Assembly (NCBI RefSeq): GCF_000876015.1
Contig: NZ_BBQM01000007.1
Location: 1-64,000, forward strand
Direction of reading: 5' to 3'
DNA from: Cupriavidus basilensis
GTDB lineage: Bacteria > Pseudomonadota > Gammaproteobacteria > Burkholderiales > Burkholderiaceae
DNA length: 64,000 nucleotides
Position 1 is the stretch's first letter; the number at the start of each line of letters is the position of its first letter. The position numbers and the translations under genes are program-made. The notes below the pieces were generated by a model. It did no database searches. It worked only from the letters and a program-made list of their open reading frames with translations, and was not told the origin of the DNA. Positions 1 to 9,578 of the stretch are shown here, piece by piece.

Positions 1-66
1 GCGCGCGGCGCCCGCCGCGATGAGCAGCGCCAGCGCTGCGAAGATGGCTCGTGCGGTGGTGGTCAT
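1..66 (-). CDS. N-terminus of a secreted protein (cut by window edge)
   Basis: An ATG at 66 on the minus strand opens a frame running off the left edge. The 22 visible residues start MTTTARAIFAALALLI and continue into an Ala-rich stretch, which is the shape of a Sec signal peptide. A GGAG ribosome-binding site lies about 8 bases upstream. The gene follows dolP in the same direction after 148 bases. In related genomes a small c-type cytochrome often sits here, but no CXXCH motif is inside the window, so that identity is only a guess. Confidence 0.5.
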   Translation of the reverse strand, partial: MTTTARAIFAALALLIAAGAAR

Positions 67-214
67 GGGTGGGCTCCGGGGGGCGCCGCGAGGCGTGCCA
101 AACCCTATCACATCGCGCGCGCGGATGTGATGCGCAATACGCAGATCGATCTGCGCCGGCTGCGCGGCACGGAGGATGCCGGGGCCGGCGCTGCAATGGG
201 TACGCGCCGCTGCG
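67..214. promoter_or_regulatory. Intergenic region with two palindromes
   Basis: Between dolP and the secreted-protein start lie an interrupted palindrome, TCACATC-N9-GATGTGA (108-130), and a perfect 14-base palindrome GCAGATCGATCTGC (141-154). They sit where a promoter or operator for the minus-strand gene at 66 would be expected. No clear -35/-10 pair could be picked. The regulator is unknown. Confidence 0.3.
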
Positions 215-1063
215 TCAGGGCAGGTTGCGGCCCGGCGGCAAGGCCACCGGCGACGAGACCGGCGCGGTGACGGGGCTGGCCGTGGCGCCCGGCGCGGGGG
301 TGTCGGGCGGCGACAGCGGCGCCGGCTGTGCCGGCACGTTGCTGCCGCTTTCGCCCGGGGGCGGGTTCTGCGAGCTCGCGGCGGCGTCCAGCCGCGCGCG
401 CTCGGCCTCGCTGATGTAGTCGAAGGTCTTGACCACCTTGACCACGCCGCCGGCATTGCGCGCCACGTCGGTGGCGCGGTCGCCCTCGGCCAGCGTGACC
501 ACGCCCATCAGGTAGACCACGCCCTTCTCGGTGACGACCTTGATCGAGTTGGACGGAATGCCCTCGGTGGTGATCAGCAGGGTCTTGACCTTGCTGGTGA
601 TGTAGGTGTCCTGGCTCTGCGTGGCGAACGACGGCGACGACACGATCTCCAGCTCGTCGATCACCTCGCGCGCATTGGGCAGGCCGCGCACGTATTGCTC
701 CACCTGCTGCCTGACCTCGTTGTTCCTGGCCTCGCCGGTCAGCAGCACCTTGCGGTTGTAGACCGTGACGCTGACGCGCGCCTGGCCGTTGTAGCGCGAG
801 TTCAGGGTGTTCTCGGCCTCGAGCTGCAGGCCGCGGTCGATGGCCTGGGTGCCGGTGGGCCGGCGGTCGGTGGCCAGGGTCACGCCGCCGGCCATCGCGC
901 CGGCGAGCACCGGGAAGCAGCCGGCAAGCTGGGTGGCGGCCACGGTCAGCGCCGCCACCGTGGTGGCGGTGCGGGCCAGGCGGAAGAGACCTCCGAGGCG
1001 TCCGGAAAAGCGTCCGGCGGGACGGACGGTGCGGGATTCACGCGGGTTGGGCAGAGTCGTCAT
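215..1063 (-). CDS. dolP: Outer-membrane lipoprotein with two BON domains (DolP/YraP-like)
   Basis: The 282-residue product has a long basic N-terminus and a lipobox L46-A-G-C49, so it should be exported and lipidated at Cys49. Two BON domains follow, at about residues 70-135 and 145-210, and the tail is Pro/Ala/Ser-rich and probably disordered. E. coli DolP has the same dual-BON lipoprotein plan and helps maintain outer-membrane integrity. The order yraN-diaA-dolP beside rsmI is the same as in E. coli, which supports the assignment. The ATG at 1063 is preceded by AAGGA. The C-terminal Pro-rich extension is longer than in enterobacterial DolP. Confidence 0.88.
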   Translation of the reverse strand: MTTLPNPRESRTVRPAGRFSGRLGGLFRLARTATTVAALTVAATQLAGCFPVLAGAMAGGVTLATDRRPTGTQAIDRGLQLEAENTLNSRYNGQARVSVTVYNRKVLLTGEARNNEVRQQVEQYVRGLPNAREVIDELEIVSSPSFATQSQDTYITSKVKTLLITTEGIPSNSIKVVTEKGVVYLMGVVTLAEGDRATDVARNAGGVVKVVKTFDYISEAERARLDAAASSQNPPPGESGSNVPAQPAPLSPPDTPAPGATASPVTAPVSSPVALPPGRNLP

Positions 1064-1140
1064 GCGGTCCTTGCTGGAAGCGGTGGGGCGGAAATGCGCC
1101 ATGAAGCACGGTTGCGGAAAAGCGGCGGCGCCGGGCGGGC

Positions 1141-3158
<2,018 letters not shown>

Positions 3159-3270
3159 CGGCGGACCGCCGCGGGCGCCGGCCGGAGCAGGAATCGGGAT
3201 ACCGGCCACCGCGCGGGCGGCGAGGCTGACAGCGCGGGCGTGCCGGGTCCACATCACGCCGCCGGCGCCG

Positions 3271-4089
3271 TCAGCGCTGCTTGCGCCGCACGGCCGGCTT
3301 GCGCGCCTTGCGGGCCGCGCGCGGCGGCGGATCGGCGACGAGCGCGTCGGCAAGGTCGCCGCCACCGGCGTCGCCGCCATCGCCGCTGTCGTCGTCCGGC
3401 CCGGTGGTCTGCGGGCCCAGCGCGGCGACCTCGCTGCGCGACAGGCGGCGGATCTCGACCTGGGTCGAGCCGTGGCTGGTGAAGCCGAGGCGCCGGGCCG
3501 CGCCGTATGACACATCGAGCACGCGGTTGCTGTGGTACGGGCCGCGGTCGTTGATGCGCACCACCGCCACCTTGCCGTTGCGCAGGTTGCGCACCAGCAC
3601 CCAGCTATCGAGCGGCAGCGACGGATGGGCGGCGGTCATGGCGCGCATGTCGAAGCGCTCGCCGTTGGCGGTGCGGCGGCCGTGAAAACCCTTGCCGTAC
3701 CAGGAGGCCATGCCGCGCTGCTCGAACGAGCCGAGGTCGGGACGCAGGCCTTCGAACGAGCCCGGGCCGGTATCGGCCAGGCCTTCGTTGTTGCCCCAGC
3801 GGAACAGGCCCCAGCCGTTTGTGGCGTCCTTGCCGGCGTCCTTCGCGCCATCCTTGCCGGCCTCCTTCTGGACCGGCTCCTGCGCGCCCGGCTTCGCGCC
3901 GGCGGGCTTGACGGCCTTGGCCGGTTTGGCCGGTTTGGCCGGTTTGGGGGTGGTGGCGACCGGCGCGCTCTCCTGCTCGTCGCCCGCCGGAGGCAGGGCG
4001 CAGGCGGCAAGCGCCAGCGCGCATGTGGCGTGCACGCACAGACGGGCGATCCGCCCGGGGCGGGAAAGGTAGGGGGGGAACCGAAACAT
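3271..4089 (-). CDS. rlpA: Septal-ring lytic transglycosylase-like lipoprotein RlpA, without SPOR domain
   Basis: The 272-residue product has a lipoprotein signal (L27-A-A-C30), a PAK/KPA-rich linker (residues 47-70) and a double-psi beta-barrel at about 125-215 that starts GMASWYGKGFHGRRTANGE. H155 and D181 have the spacing of the catalytic His/Asp of RlpA lytic transglycosylases, which cleave denuded glycan strands at the septum. Many RlpAs end in a SPOR peptidoglycan-binding domain. This one ends in an acidic then basic low-complexity tail, so septal targeting by SPOR appears absent. The start is ATG at 4089. Confidence 0.9.
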   Translation of the reverse strand: MFRFPPYLSRPGRIARLCVHATCALALAACALPPAGDEQESAPVATTPKPAKPAKPAKAVKPAGAKPGAQEPVQKEAGKDGAKDAGKDATNGWGLFRWGNNEGLADTGPGSFEGLRPDLGSFEQRGMASWYGKGFHGRRTANGERFDMRAMTAAHPSLPLDSWVLVRNLRNGKVAVVRINDRGPYHSNRVLDVSYGAARRLGFTSHGSTQVEIRRLSRSEVAALGPQTTGPDDDSGDGGDAGGGDLADALVADPPPRAARKARKPAVRRKQR

Positions 4090-4449
4090 CGCGCGAGTCT
4101 AGCATCAGGCAGTTGGGCGTATGGTCTTGATTTTGTTACGAATTGTCTGTAACAAAGCTGAAAAACGGCGAAAACGCCGGCTACCGGCGCGTACCCGTGG
4201 CCGCGTGGCGCCGGCGCCAGCCCAGGCCTGGCAAGGCTTTGCGGTGTGACGCGGGCACGGCTTCGCGCGTGCCCGGCGCCGGCGCGCCGCGCATCCGGCC
4301 ACGCGCCAGACGCTACAATGCACGGCACCGCGCGTGCCGGCGGCGAAGGCCGGCAACGGAAGTTGGCAACGAAGCCGGCAACGAATGAATGCCGGCCACC
4401 GGGGCACGCGCCCGCAGAACCCACATTCCACGTCCCTCCCCGCCCGCCC
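4090..4449. promoter_or_regulatory. Divergent promoter region rlpA / metallo-hydrolase
   Basis: No gene is seen in these 360 bases. Near rlpA is an interrupted palindrome TTGTTAC-N9-GTAACAA (4133-4155), followed by a small hairpin CGGCG-AAAA-CGCCG (4166-4179). TACAAT at 4314-4319 is a possible -10 element for the rightward gene, but no convincing -35 is in place. The palindrome lies 44 bases from the rlpA start and could be an operator for it. Confidence 0.4.
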
Positions 4450-5100
4450 ATGCAAGTCCTCCTGATTCCCGTGACGCCCTTCCAGCAGAACTGCGCGCTG
4501 CTGATCGACGAGACCACCGGCCGGGCCGCGGTGACGGATCCCGGCGGCGACCTCGAGCGCATCCACGCGGCGGTCAAGGAGCGCGGCGTGACGCTGGAGA
4601 AGATCTTCCTCACCCACGGCCACCTCGACCACTGCGCGGGCGCGGCGGCGCTGGCGCGCGAGCTGGGCATCCCGATCGAGGGGCCGCACGAGGACGAGCG
4701 CTTCTGGATCGACCAGTTGCCGGAGCAGACCACCCGCTTCGGCTTCGGCCATGCCGAGGCGTTCGAGCCGCAGCGCTGGCTCGATACCGGCGACACCGTG
4801 CAGTTCGGCAGCGAGACGCTGGAGGTCTACCACTGCCCGGGCCACACGCCGGGCCACGTGGTGTTCTTCTCGCGCGCGCACCGGCTGGCCATCGTCGGCG
4901 ACGTGCTGTTCGCCGGCTCGATCGGCCGCACCGACTTCCCGCGCGGCAACCATGCCGACCTGATCCGCTCGATCCGCACGCACCTGTGGCCGCTGGGCGA
5001 GGACGTCACCTTCGTGCCGGGCCACGGCCCGGTCTCGACCTTCGGCGACGAGCGCAGGAACAATCCCTACGTGGCCGACCACCTGATCGACGTGGGCTGA
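4450..5100 (+). CDS. Metallo-beta-lactamase-fold hydrolase (YcbL/GloB-like)
   Basis: A 216-residue soluble hydrolase. The binuclear metal motif THGHLDH is at residues 54-60, with further ligands in CPGHTPGH and VGDVLF and a final PGHGP. It most resembles the YcbL class of small type II glyoxalase-like thioesterases, which lack the long C-terminal helical domain of GloB. Longer upstream frames exist, but homology begins at MQVLLIPVTPF, so ATG at 4450 is preferred. The exonuclease gene follows after 48 bases and may be cotranscribed. Confidence 0.88.
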   Translation: MQVLLIPVTPFQQNCALLIDETTGRAAVTDPGGDLERIHAAVKERGVTLEKIFLTHGHLDHCAGAAALARELGIPIEGPHEDERFWIDQLPEQTTRFGFGHAEAFEPQRWLDTGDTVQFGSETLEVYHCPGHTPGHVVFFSRAHRLAIVGDVLFAGSIGRTDFPRGNHADLIRSIRTHLWPLGEDVTFVPGHGPVSTFGDERRNNPYVADHLIDVG

Positions 5101-5148
5101 GCGCCGCCACGCCCCGCTCCCCGCGCCCCGCCCCCCGTTCTCCCAGTC

Positions 5149-5799
5149 ATGGCAAAGAAACAGGCACCCGACACCCGCCCCGAGATCTACGTGAGCACCG
5201 ACGTGGAGGCCGACGGCCCGATCCCCGGGCCGCACTCCATGCTGTCGTTCGCCTCGGCGGCGATGCTGGCCGACAAGACCGTGCTCGGCACGTTCTCGGC
5301 CAACCTGGAGACGCTGCCGGGCGCGGCCGGCCACCCGGCGCAGATGCAGTGGTGGCTGACCCAGCCCGAGGCCTGGGCGGCCTCCCGCCGCGACCTGGAG
5401 CCGCCGGCGCAGGCCATGACGCGCTACGTGGAGTGGGTGGAAAGCCTGCCCGGCAAGCCGGTCTTCGTGGCTTTCCCGGCCGGCTTCGATTTCACCTGGA
5501 TGTTCTGGTACATGATGCGCTTCGCCGGCCGCTCGCCGTTCGGCTGGGCCGCGCTCGACATCAAGACGCTGGGCTTCGCCATGACCGGCCTGCCCTACCG
5601 CAAGACGGTCAAGCCGGCGCTGCCGGACGCCTGGAAGGACCCGCTGCCGCATACCCACGTGGCGCTGGACGACGCGCTGGAGCAGGGCGCGCTGTTCTGC
5701 AACATGCTGGCCGAGTTGCGCGCGCGCGAGGCGACGGCGGCAACAGCGGCGGCGGCATCGACACCCGCGGAAGCGGCCCCGGGCGACACGGCGGCCTGA
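5149..5799 (+). CDS. DEDD-family 3'-5' exonuclease-like protein
   Basis: The 216-residue product looks like a DnaQ-fold exonuclease. Its first motif STDVEADGP (residues 16-24) carries the Asp/Glu pair, [10 protein letters not shown] (about 105-114) is the middle motif with an Asp, and [12 protein letters not shown] (about 167-178) supplies the His and Asp of the third motif. The substrate, RNA or DNA, cannot be told. The last 25 residues are an Ala/Thr-rich tail. It follows the metallo-hydrolase gene by 48 bases. Confidence 0.8.
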   Translation: MAKKQAPDTRPEIYVSTDVEADGPIPGPHSMLSFASAAMLADKTVLGTFSANLETLPGAAGHPAQMQWWLTQPEAWAASRRDLEPPAQAMTRYVEWVESLPGKPVFVAFPAGFDFTWMFWYMMRFAGRSPFGWAALDIKTLGFAMTGLPYRKTVKPALPDAWKDPLPHTHVALDDALEQGALFCNMLAELRAREATAATAAAASTPAEAAPGDTAA

Positions 5800-6041
5800 A
5801 GCGCCCGCCGGCGCGCGCCACATCGCCACATCGCCACATCGCCGCCGCGGGCCATGTCACGCGAAGCTCGCATCTTGCGCCGCGCGGCCTATAGTTAAGT
5901 CGTATATGGCCCGAACCCGCGAGTTCAGGGCTGCCGCGCCGCCAAGCCATATACGCATGCCGTCATGCACGCCATCGTGCACGCCCTCTCCGGCTTCCGG
6001 CATGCCCGGCCGGCGCGCGCCATGCCCAGGAGGTGTCGCCC
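5800..6041. promoter_or_regulatory. Intergenic: 8-bp tandem repeat and distant inverted repeat
   Basis: CCACATCG is repeated three times in tandem at 5818-5841. Further on, a perfect 10-base inverted repeat has arms CGTATATGGC (5901-5910) and GCCATATACG (5946-5955), 35 bases apart. The arms lie about 85-140 bases before the start of the small membrane protein. They could be paired operator half-sites or a long-loop hairpin. A strong AGGAGG ribosome-binding site is at 6028-6033. Confidence 0.45.
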
Positions 6042-6362
6042 ATGCGTTTCCATCCCGACCTGCACCTCAGGCAGATGGCCGGCCGGCTGCACTGGCCGCA
6101 CTGGCCGCACTGGCCGCATTCATCGCACTCGCCGCGCGCGCCGCATCCTCCGCGGGAAACGAGCGGAGCCCGCGAGGCAACCCGCGAGACATCCGCGCCG
6201 CGCGACACGCGCGGCGACGCCCACTGGCATTCCCTGCAGGAAGACGCCGAGGTCGCCAAGGCCACGCTCTACGTCAGCGCCGTGACGCTGGTGATCCTGC
6301 TGGTGGTGCTGGCGGCAATCGCTTTCGGTCAGGAGGCCATGCACTGGCTGGGTGTTCAATAG
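6042..6362 (+). CDS. Small His/Trp-repeat single-pass membrane protein
   Basis: I do not recognise a family. The 106 residues start with a His-rich region carrying WPH three times in a row (encoded by a 9-base tandem repeat), then a hydrophilic Arg/Glu stretch. One membrane helix follows at about residues 76-98 (TLYVSAVTLVILLVVLAAIA), with a short tail after it. The AGGAGG at 6028-6033 is correctly spaced for ATG at 6042 rather than the in-frame GTG at 6033. A strong terminator follows, so this is probably a single-gene transcript. The His/Trp cluster could bind metal, but nothing proves that. Confidence 0.68.
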   Translation: MRFHPDLHLRQMAGRLHWPHWPHWPHSSHSPRAPHPPRETSGAREATRETSAPRDTRGDAHWHSLQEDAEVAKATLYVSAVTLVILLVVLAAIAFGQEAMHWLGVQ

Positions 6363-6399
6363 ACGACCCGCCTGAAGCAGCCGCGTCTGTCTGACCGGG

Positions 6400-6432
6400 C
6401 CGGCCCCCGCCACGCGGGGGCCGGTTTTGTTT
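6400..6432 (+). terminator. Intrinsic terminator after the WPH membrane protein
   Basis: An 11-base perfect stem CCGGCCCCCGC / GCGGGGGCCGG with a CAC loop is followed by TTTTGTTT. It is well placed to end the rightward transcript, just before the oppositely oriented arsC-like gene stops. Confidence 0.9.
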
Positions 6433-6447
6433 GGGGCCGCGCCAGGC

Positions 6448-6807
6448 TCAGGCCAGCAGCGGCGCCACGTTCTCGGGCGGGCGCGCGATCACGGCGCGGC
6501 GGTTGCGCACCACCACCGGACGCTGCAGCAGGATCGGATTGTCGGCCACCGCGCCCAGCACCTCGGCATCGGTCAGGCCGGGATCGTCGAGGCCCAGCTC
6601 CTTGTAGGGCGCCTCGTTGGCGCGCACCATCTCGCGCACCGGCACGCCCAGCATGGTGTGAAGCTGCTTGAGGGTGGACAGCGTGGGCGGCGTCTTCAGG
6701 TATTCCACGATGTCGACCGGCTCGCCCAGCCGCGCCGCGGCGGTCTCCACCAGCGCCAGCGCTTCGCGCGACTTCGAGCAGCGGGGATTGTGATAGATGG
6801 TGATCAT
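6448..6807 (-). CDS. ArsC-family (glutaredoxin-coupled) arsenate reductase-like protein
   Basis: The 119-residue thioredoxin-fold protein starts MITIYHNPRCSKSRE, with the single N-terminal catalytic Cys10. It ends with the RPVVV segment and basic residues that bind oxyanion in plasmid-type ArsC. Such proteins reduce arsenate to arsenite with glutathione and glutaredoxin, or belong to the less understood YffB group. No arsenite pump or ArsR is adjacent, so a resistance role is not supported by context. On the coding strand TATAGT lies upstream (about 6852-6857) as a possible -10. Confidence 0.85.
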   Translation of the reverse strand: MITIYHNPRCSKSREALALVETAAARLGEPVDIVEYLKTPPTLSTLKQLHTMLGVPVREMVRANEAPYKELGLDDPGLTDAEVLGAVADNPILLQRPVVVRNRRAVIARPPENVAPLLA

Positions 6808-6926
6808 GGCGGTCCTCCTCGTCCGGACGCGCCCGCGGGCGCGCAAATCCGCACTATACAAGCGCGCCGGCGCCGGCGCAGCCGCTTCTGGCCACTTCTG
6901 GCCGCCGCAGGCGGCTTCAGGCGGCG

Positions 6927-7832
6927 TCAGGCCGCGCCGTCCGGCGCCGGCGCGAGCGCGCGCAGGGCTGCCACGGTGGCGCGCAGGCCGGCGCGCAGCG
7001 GCTTGTCGTGGCGCAGCACCAGCGCCAGCGTTCGCGCCAGCGGCGGCGCCAGCGGCCGCACCGCGATGCGCGCGCGCGGCTGGCCCGGCGGCAGGGCCAT
7101 GCCCGGCAGCACCGAATAGCCGAGCCCGGCGCCGACCAGCTCCTTGATGGCTTCCACGCTGTCGAGCTCCATCACCGGGCGCGCGCCGACGCCGGCGCGC
7201 AGGAACCACTCGTCCACCAGCCGGCGCGTGTTGCCGCCGGGCGAGAACAGCACCAGCGGCAGGCCGGCGAGGTCGGCCGGCGCCACCGTGGCCGGCAGCG
7301 GCGCACCGTCGGCCGGGCCGATGGCGACGAAGGCGTCCGGCAGCACCGGCGTGATGTCCAGCATGCGGCCCGCCGCCGGCAGCGTGACGAAGGCGAGGTC
7401 GAGCGCGTTGTCTTCCACCGCCTTGAGCGCTTCGCCGGTGTTGAGCGTGCTGACCACGATCTCCAGCGCCGGCATGGCGCGGCGCAGTTCGCGCAGCGCC
7501 GCCGGCAGCAGGTAGATGCAGGCGGTGGCGCCGGTGCCGAGCCGCACCCGCCCGACCGCGCCGCCGGCGTGGCGCGCCATGCTGTCGTCGGCCGCGGCCA
7601 GCGCGCCGGCCACGCCGCGCGCGTGGGCCAGCAGGTCTTCTCCCGCAGCGGTAGGTACGGCATGGCGGCCCACGCGCTCCAGCAGGCGCAGGCCGTAGCG
7701 CTGCTCGAGCTGGCGCACCTGGAGGCTGACCGCCGGCTGGCTCAGGCCGAGGCGCTGCGCCGCCGCCGAGAAGCTGCCGAGTTCGCAGACCAGCGCGAAG
7801 GCTTGCAGGAAGTCAGGATTGAGCTGGCGCAT
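6927..7832 (-). CDS. LysR-family transcriptional regulator
   Basis: The 301-residue regulator has an N-terminal winged helix-turn-helix (residues 4-63, with FSAAAQRLGLSQPAVSLQVRQ as recognition segment) and a periplasmic-binding-like effector domain (about 90-295). It is divergent from a GNAT acetyltransferase, with a T-N11-A palindrome between them at 7845-7861. It probably regulates that gene and itself. The ligand is unknown. Confidence 0.93.
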   Translation of the reverse strand: MRQLNPDFLQAFALVCELGSFSAAAQRLGLSQPAVSLQVRQLEQRYGLRLLERVGRHAVPTAAGEDLLAHARGVAGALAAADDSMARHAGGAVGRVRLGTGATACIYLLPAALRELRRAMPALEIVVSTLNTGEALKAVEDNALDLAFVTLPAAGRMLDITPVLPDAFVAIGPADGAPLPATVAPADLAGLPLVLFSPGGNTRRLVDEWFLRAGVGARPVMELDSVEAIKELVGAGLGYSVLPGMALPPGQPRARIAVRPLAPPLARTLALVLRHDKPLRAGLRATVAALRALAPAPDGAA

Positions 7833-7844
7833 GGCAAAGAAATG

Positions 7845-7861
7845 CTTATGCCGGGCATAAG
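7845..7861. promoter_or_regulatory. LysR-type operator between divergent genes
   Basis: CTTATGC-CGG-GCATAAG is a perfect 7-base inverted repeat with a 3-base spacer. It contains the T-N11-A core (T7847, A7859) of LysR binding sites. It lies 13 bases upstream of the LysR start, in the 149-base gap to the GNAT gene, so the LysR protein is the natural candidate to bind it. Confidence 0.7.
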
Positions 7862-7981
7862 TTGGCGAAGCTTCCTTTATAGCATCGCGGCGAGGTAAGG
7901 TAGCGCCATCGTCGATATGACAACCTCAACGCCGCCCGGCCCCGCCGGGTTCCGACTCCGCCCCGCAGACCAGCCCGCACC

Positions 7982-8611
7982 ATGAAGACCCCGCTCGCCA
8001 CGCTCTCCGCCGCCTCCGCCACCCCGCTGGCCGTGGCCAACGCCACCGCCGCCGTGCAGGGCAGCGCCGGCCTCGCCGTGCGCGACGCCGGCGCCGCCGA
8101 CATCCCCGCCATCCAGGCCATCTACGCGCACCACGTGCGCCACGGCCGCGCCTCGTTCGAGGAGGTGGAACCCGGCGTGGACGACATGCGCCTGCGCCAC
8201 GCGGAGGTCAGGCGCCAGGGCCTGCCCTACCTGGTGGCCGAGCGCGGCGGCGAGGTGCTCGGCTACGCCTATGCCTCGGCCTACCGCACGCGCAGCGCCT
8301 ACCGCTTCGCCATCGAGGATTCGGTCTATATCGACGACCGCCACCGCGGCCAGGGCCTCGGCCTGGCGCTGCTGGCGGCGCTGGTGTCGCGCTGCGAGAA
8401 CGGCCCGTGGCGGCAGATGATCGCGGTGGTGGCGTGCACCGCCAGTGGCGAGGGCGCCGGCTCGCTGGCGCTGCACGAACGCGTGGGCTTTCGCACCATC
8501 GGCCGGCTGCAGTCGGTCGGCTTCAAGCACGGCCAGTGGATCGACACCGTGCTGATGCAGCGCGCGCTCGGCGACGGCGACGAGCGCCTGCCCGGCGCGC
8601 CGGCGGCGTGA
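7982..8611 (+). CDS. GNAT N-acetyltransferase, phosphinothricin/methionine-sulfoximine type
   Basis: This 209-residue acetyltransferase carries the Pat/YncA signature: YAHHVRHGRASFEE near residue 50, the acetyl-CoA loop HRGQGLGLALL near 122, and ALHERVGF near 165. Members acetylate small amines such as phosphinothricin, methionine sulfoximine or other amino acids. The first 30 residues are an Ala/Thr-rich extension with no domain, so an internal start is possible. Divergence from the LysR gene suggests control by it. Confidence 0.85.
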   Translation: MKTPLATLSAASATPLAVANATAAVQGSAGLAVRDAGAADIPAIQAIYAHHVRHGRASFEEVEPGVDDMRLRHAEVRRQGLPYLVAERGGEVLGYAYASAYRTRSAYRFAIEDSVYIDDRHRGQGLGLALLAALVSRCENGPWRQMIAVVACTASGEGAGSLALHERVGFRTIGRLQSVGFKHGQWIDTVLMQRALGDGDERLPGAPAA

Positions 8612-8740
8612 TGGCGGCGTGAACGCCGCTCAGCGGCCGCGCAGCGCCTGAACCACGCTTGGCTTGCCCGGAAACCAGTGCCCGAGCGCGCAGCCGAGCC
8701 CGACGGCCAGCATGCACGCGACCCGCGCCGGCCGCCGTCC
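8612..8740. other. Short intergenic gap with a possible gene fragment
   Basis: On the minus strand, codons at about 8631-8714 encode MLAVGLGCALGHWFPGKPSV and a few more residues, in frame and ended by TGA. This resembles one membrane helix of a transporter but is too short to assign. It may be a relic of a lost gene. Nothing else is visible. Confidence 0.2.
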
Positions 8741-9220
8741 TCAGGCGGCCGCGCGCGGCTGCGCCGGCGCCGGCGGCGAGAAGCGCAGGCTCACGGCGAT
8801 GCGGTTCCATGCGTTGATGTTGGCGATGGCCGCGGTGAGATGGGCCAGCTCGGCGGGCGGGAACTGCGTACTCACCGCTGCGTAGACGGCGTCGGAGGCG
8901 CTGTCGTGGCCCAGCAGCGTCAGCGCCTCGGTCCACGCCAGCGCCGCCTGCTCGCGCTCGGTGTAGATGCCGGCGTCGCGCCAGGCGGCGAGCAGGTCCA
9001 GCTTGCGCGCGTCCACGCCGGCGGCGCGCGCGAGGTTGAGGTGGAACTGCAGGCAGAACGCGCAGCCGTTGATCTGCGAGGCGCGCAGCTTGAGCAGTTC
9101 GGTCAGCGGCTTTTCCAGTCCGGCGTCGTCGACGGCCTTGGTCAGCGCGCGCAGCGCGGCGGCCACGCCGGGCGCGATGCCGGTGAAATCGGTGAACTCC
9201 ATGCGGGAATGGTTCGACAT
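8741..9220 (-). CDS. AhpD-like carboxymuconolactone decarboxylase family protein
   Basis: The 159-residue helical protein carries the alkylhydroperoxidase signature C53-A-F-C56 with H60 four residues later, preceded by LLKLRASQING. This is the AhpD/CMD class, whose CxxC pair acts in peroxidase or disulfide chemistry. The longer frame to 9334 adds an unlikely N-terminus, so ATG at 9220 (MSNHSRMEF) with GGAGC nearby is preferred. An inverted repeat just upstream may regulate it. Confidence 0.87.
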   Translation of the reverse strand: MSNHSRMEFTDFTGIAPGVAAALRALTKAVDDAGLEKPLTELLKLRASQINGCAFCLQFHLNLARAAGVDARKLDLLAAWRDAGIYTEREQAALAWTEALTLLGHDSASDAVYAAVSTQFPPAELAHLTAAIANINAWNRIAVSLRFSPPAPAQPRAAA

Positions 9221-9578
9221 GCTGGCTTGCTCCTTTGCGGTCCGGTGGCCGGGATGGCGGTCGGCTATATCAGGGTTCGAACATAATATAAGAGCACTGA
9301 TATAAAGAGCAAGCGGCAGACGCCGCGGAGACATCGCTCCGGGCTGGAACTATATGCTGGAGAATTTGATGCTGCAATTTTATTGATGCCGATCATTCGT
9401 CCGGGGAATGATCCGCGTCATGCAGCAGGGAAAGGAAACCCGGCGGGAATGCCCGGGTCCCGGGCCGGCGCCATGCGGGCCCCGGCGCGCCGGCCCGGAA
9501 CGTGGGCAACCTTGCGGACCACTTCGCCGGCAGCGGGCGGCGCGCCGTGGCGCCACCCGCTGCGCGCCTGAAACGATT
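9221..9578. promoter_or_regulatory. AT-richer intergenic region with two inverted repeats
   Basis: No gene is seen. TATATCAG (9266-9273) and CTGATATA (9297-9304) form an inverted repeat spaced by 23 bases, 46-84 bases upstream of the AhpD-like start, a plausible operator. GATCATTC (9391-9398) and GAATGATC (9406-9413) form an 8-base inverted repeat with a 7-base loop. The stretch 9266-9390 is clearly poorer in GC than the rest of the window. Confidence 0.45.

Noticed and set aside
6448-6807. An arsenic-resistance operon
   Set aside because: The ArsC-like gene stands alone with no ArsR, ArsB or Acr3, so resistance is not supported by context.
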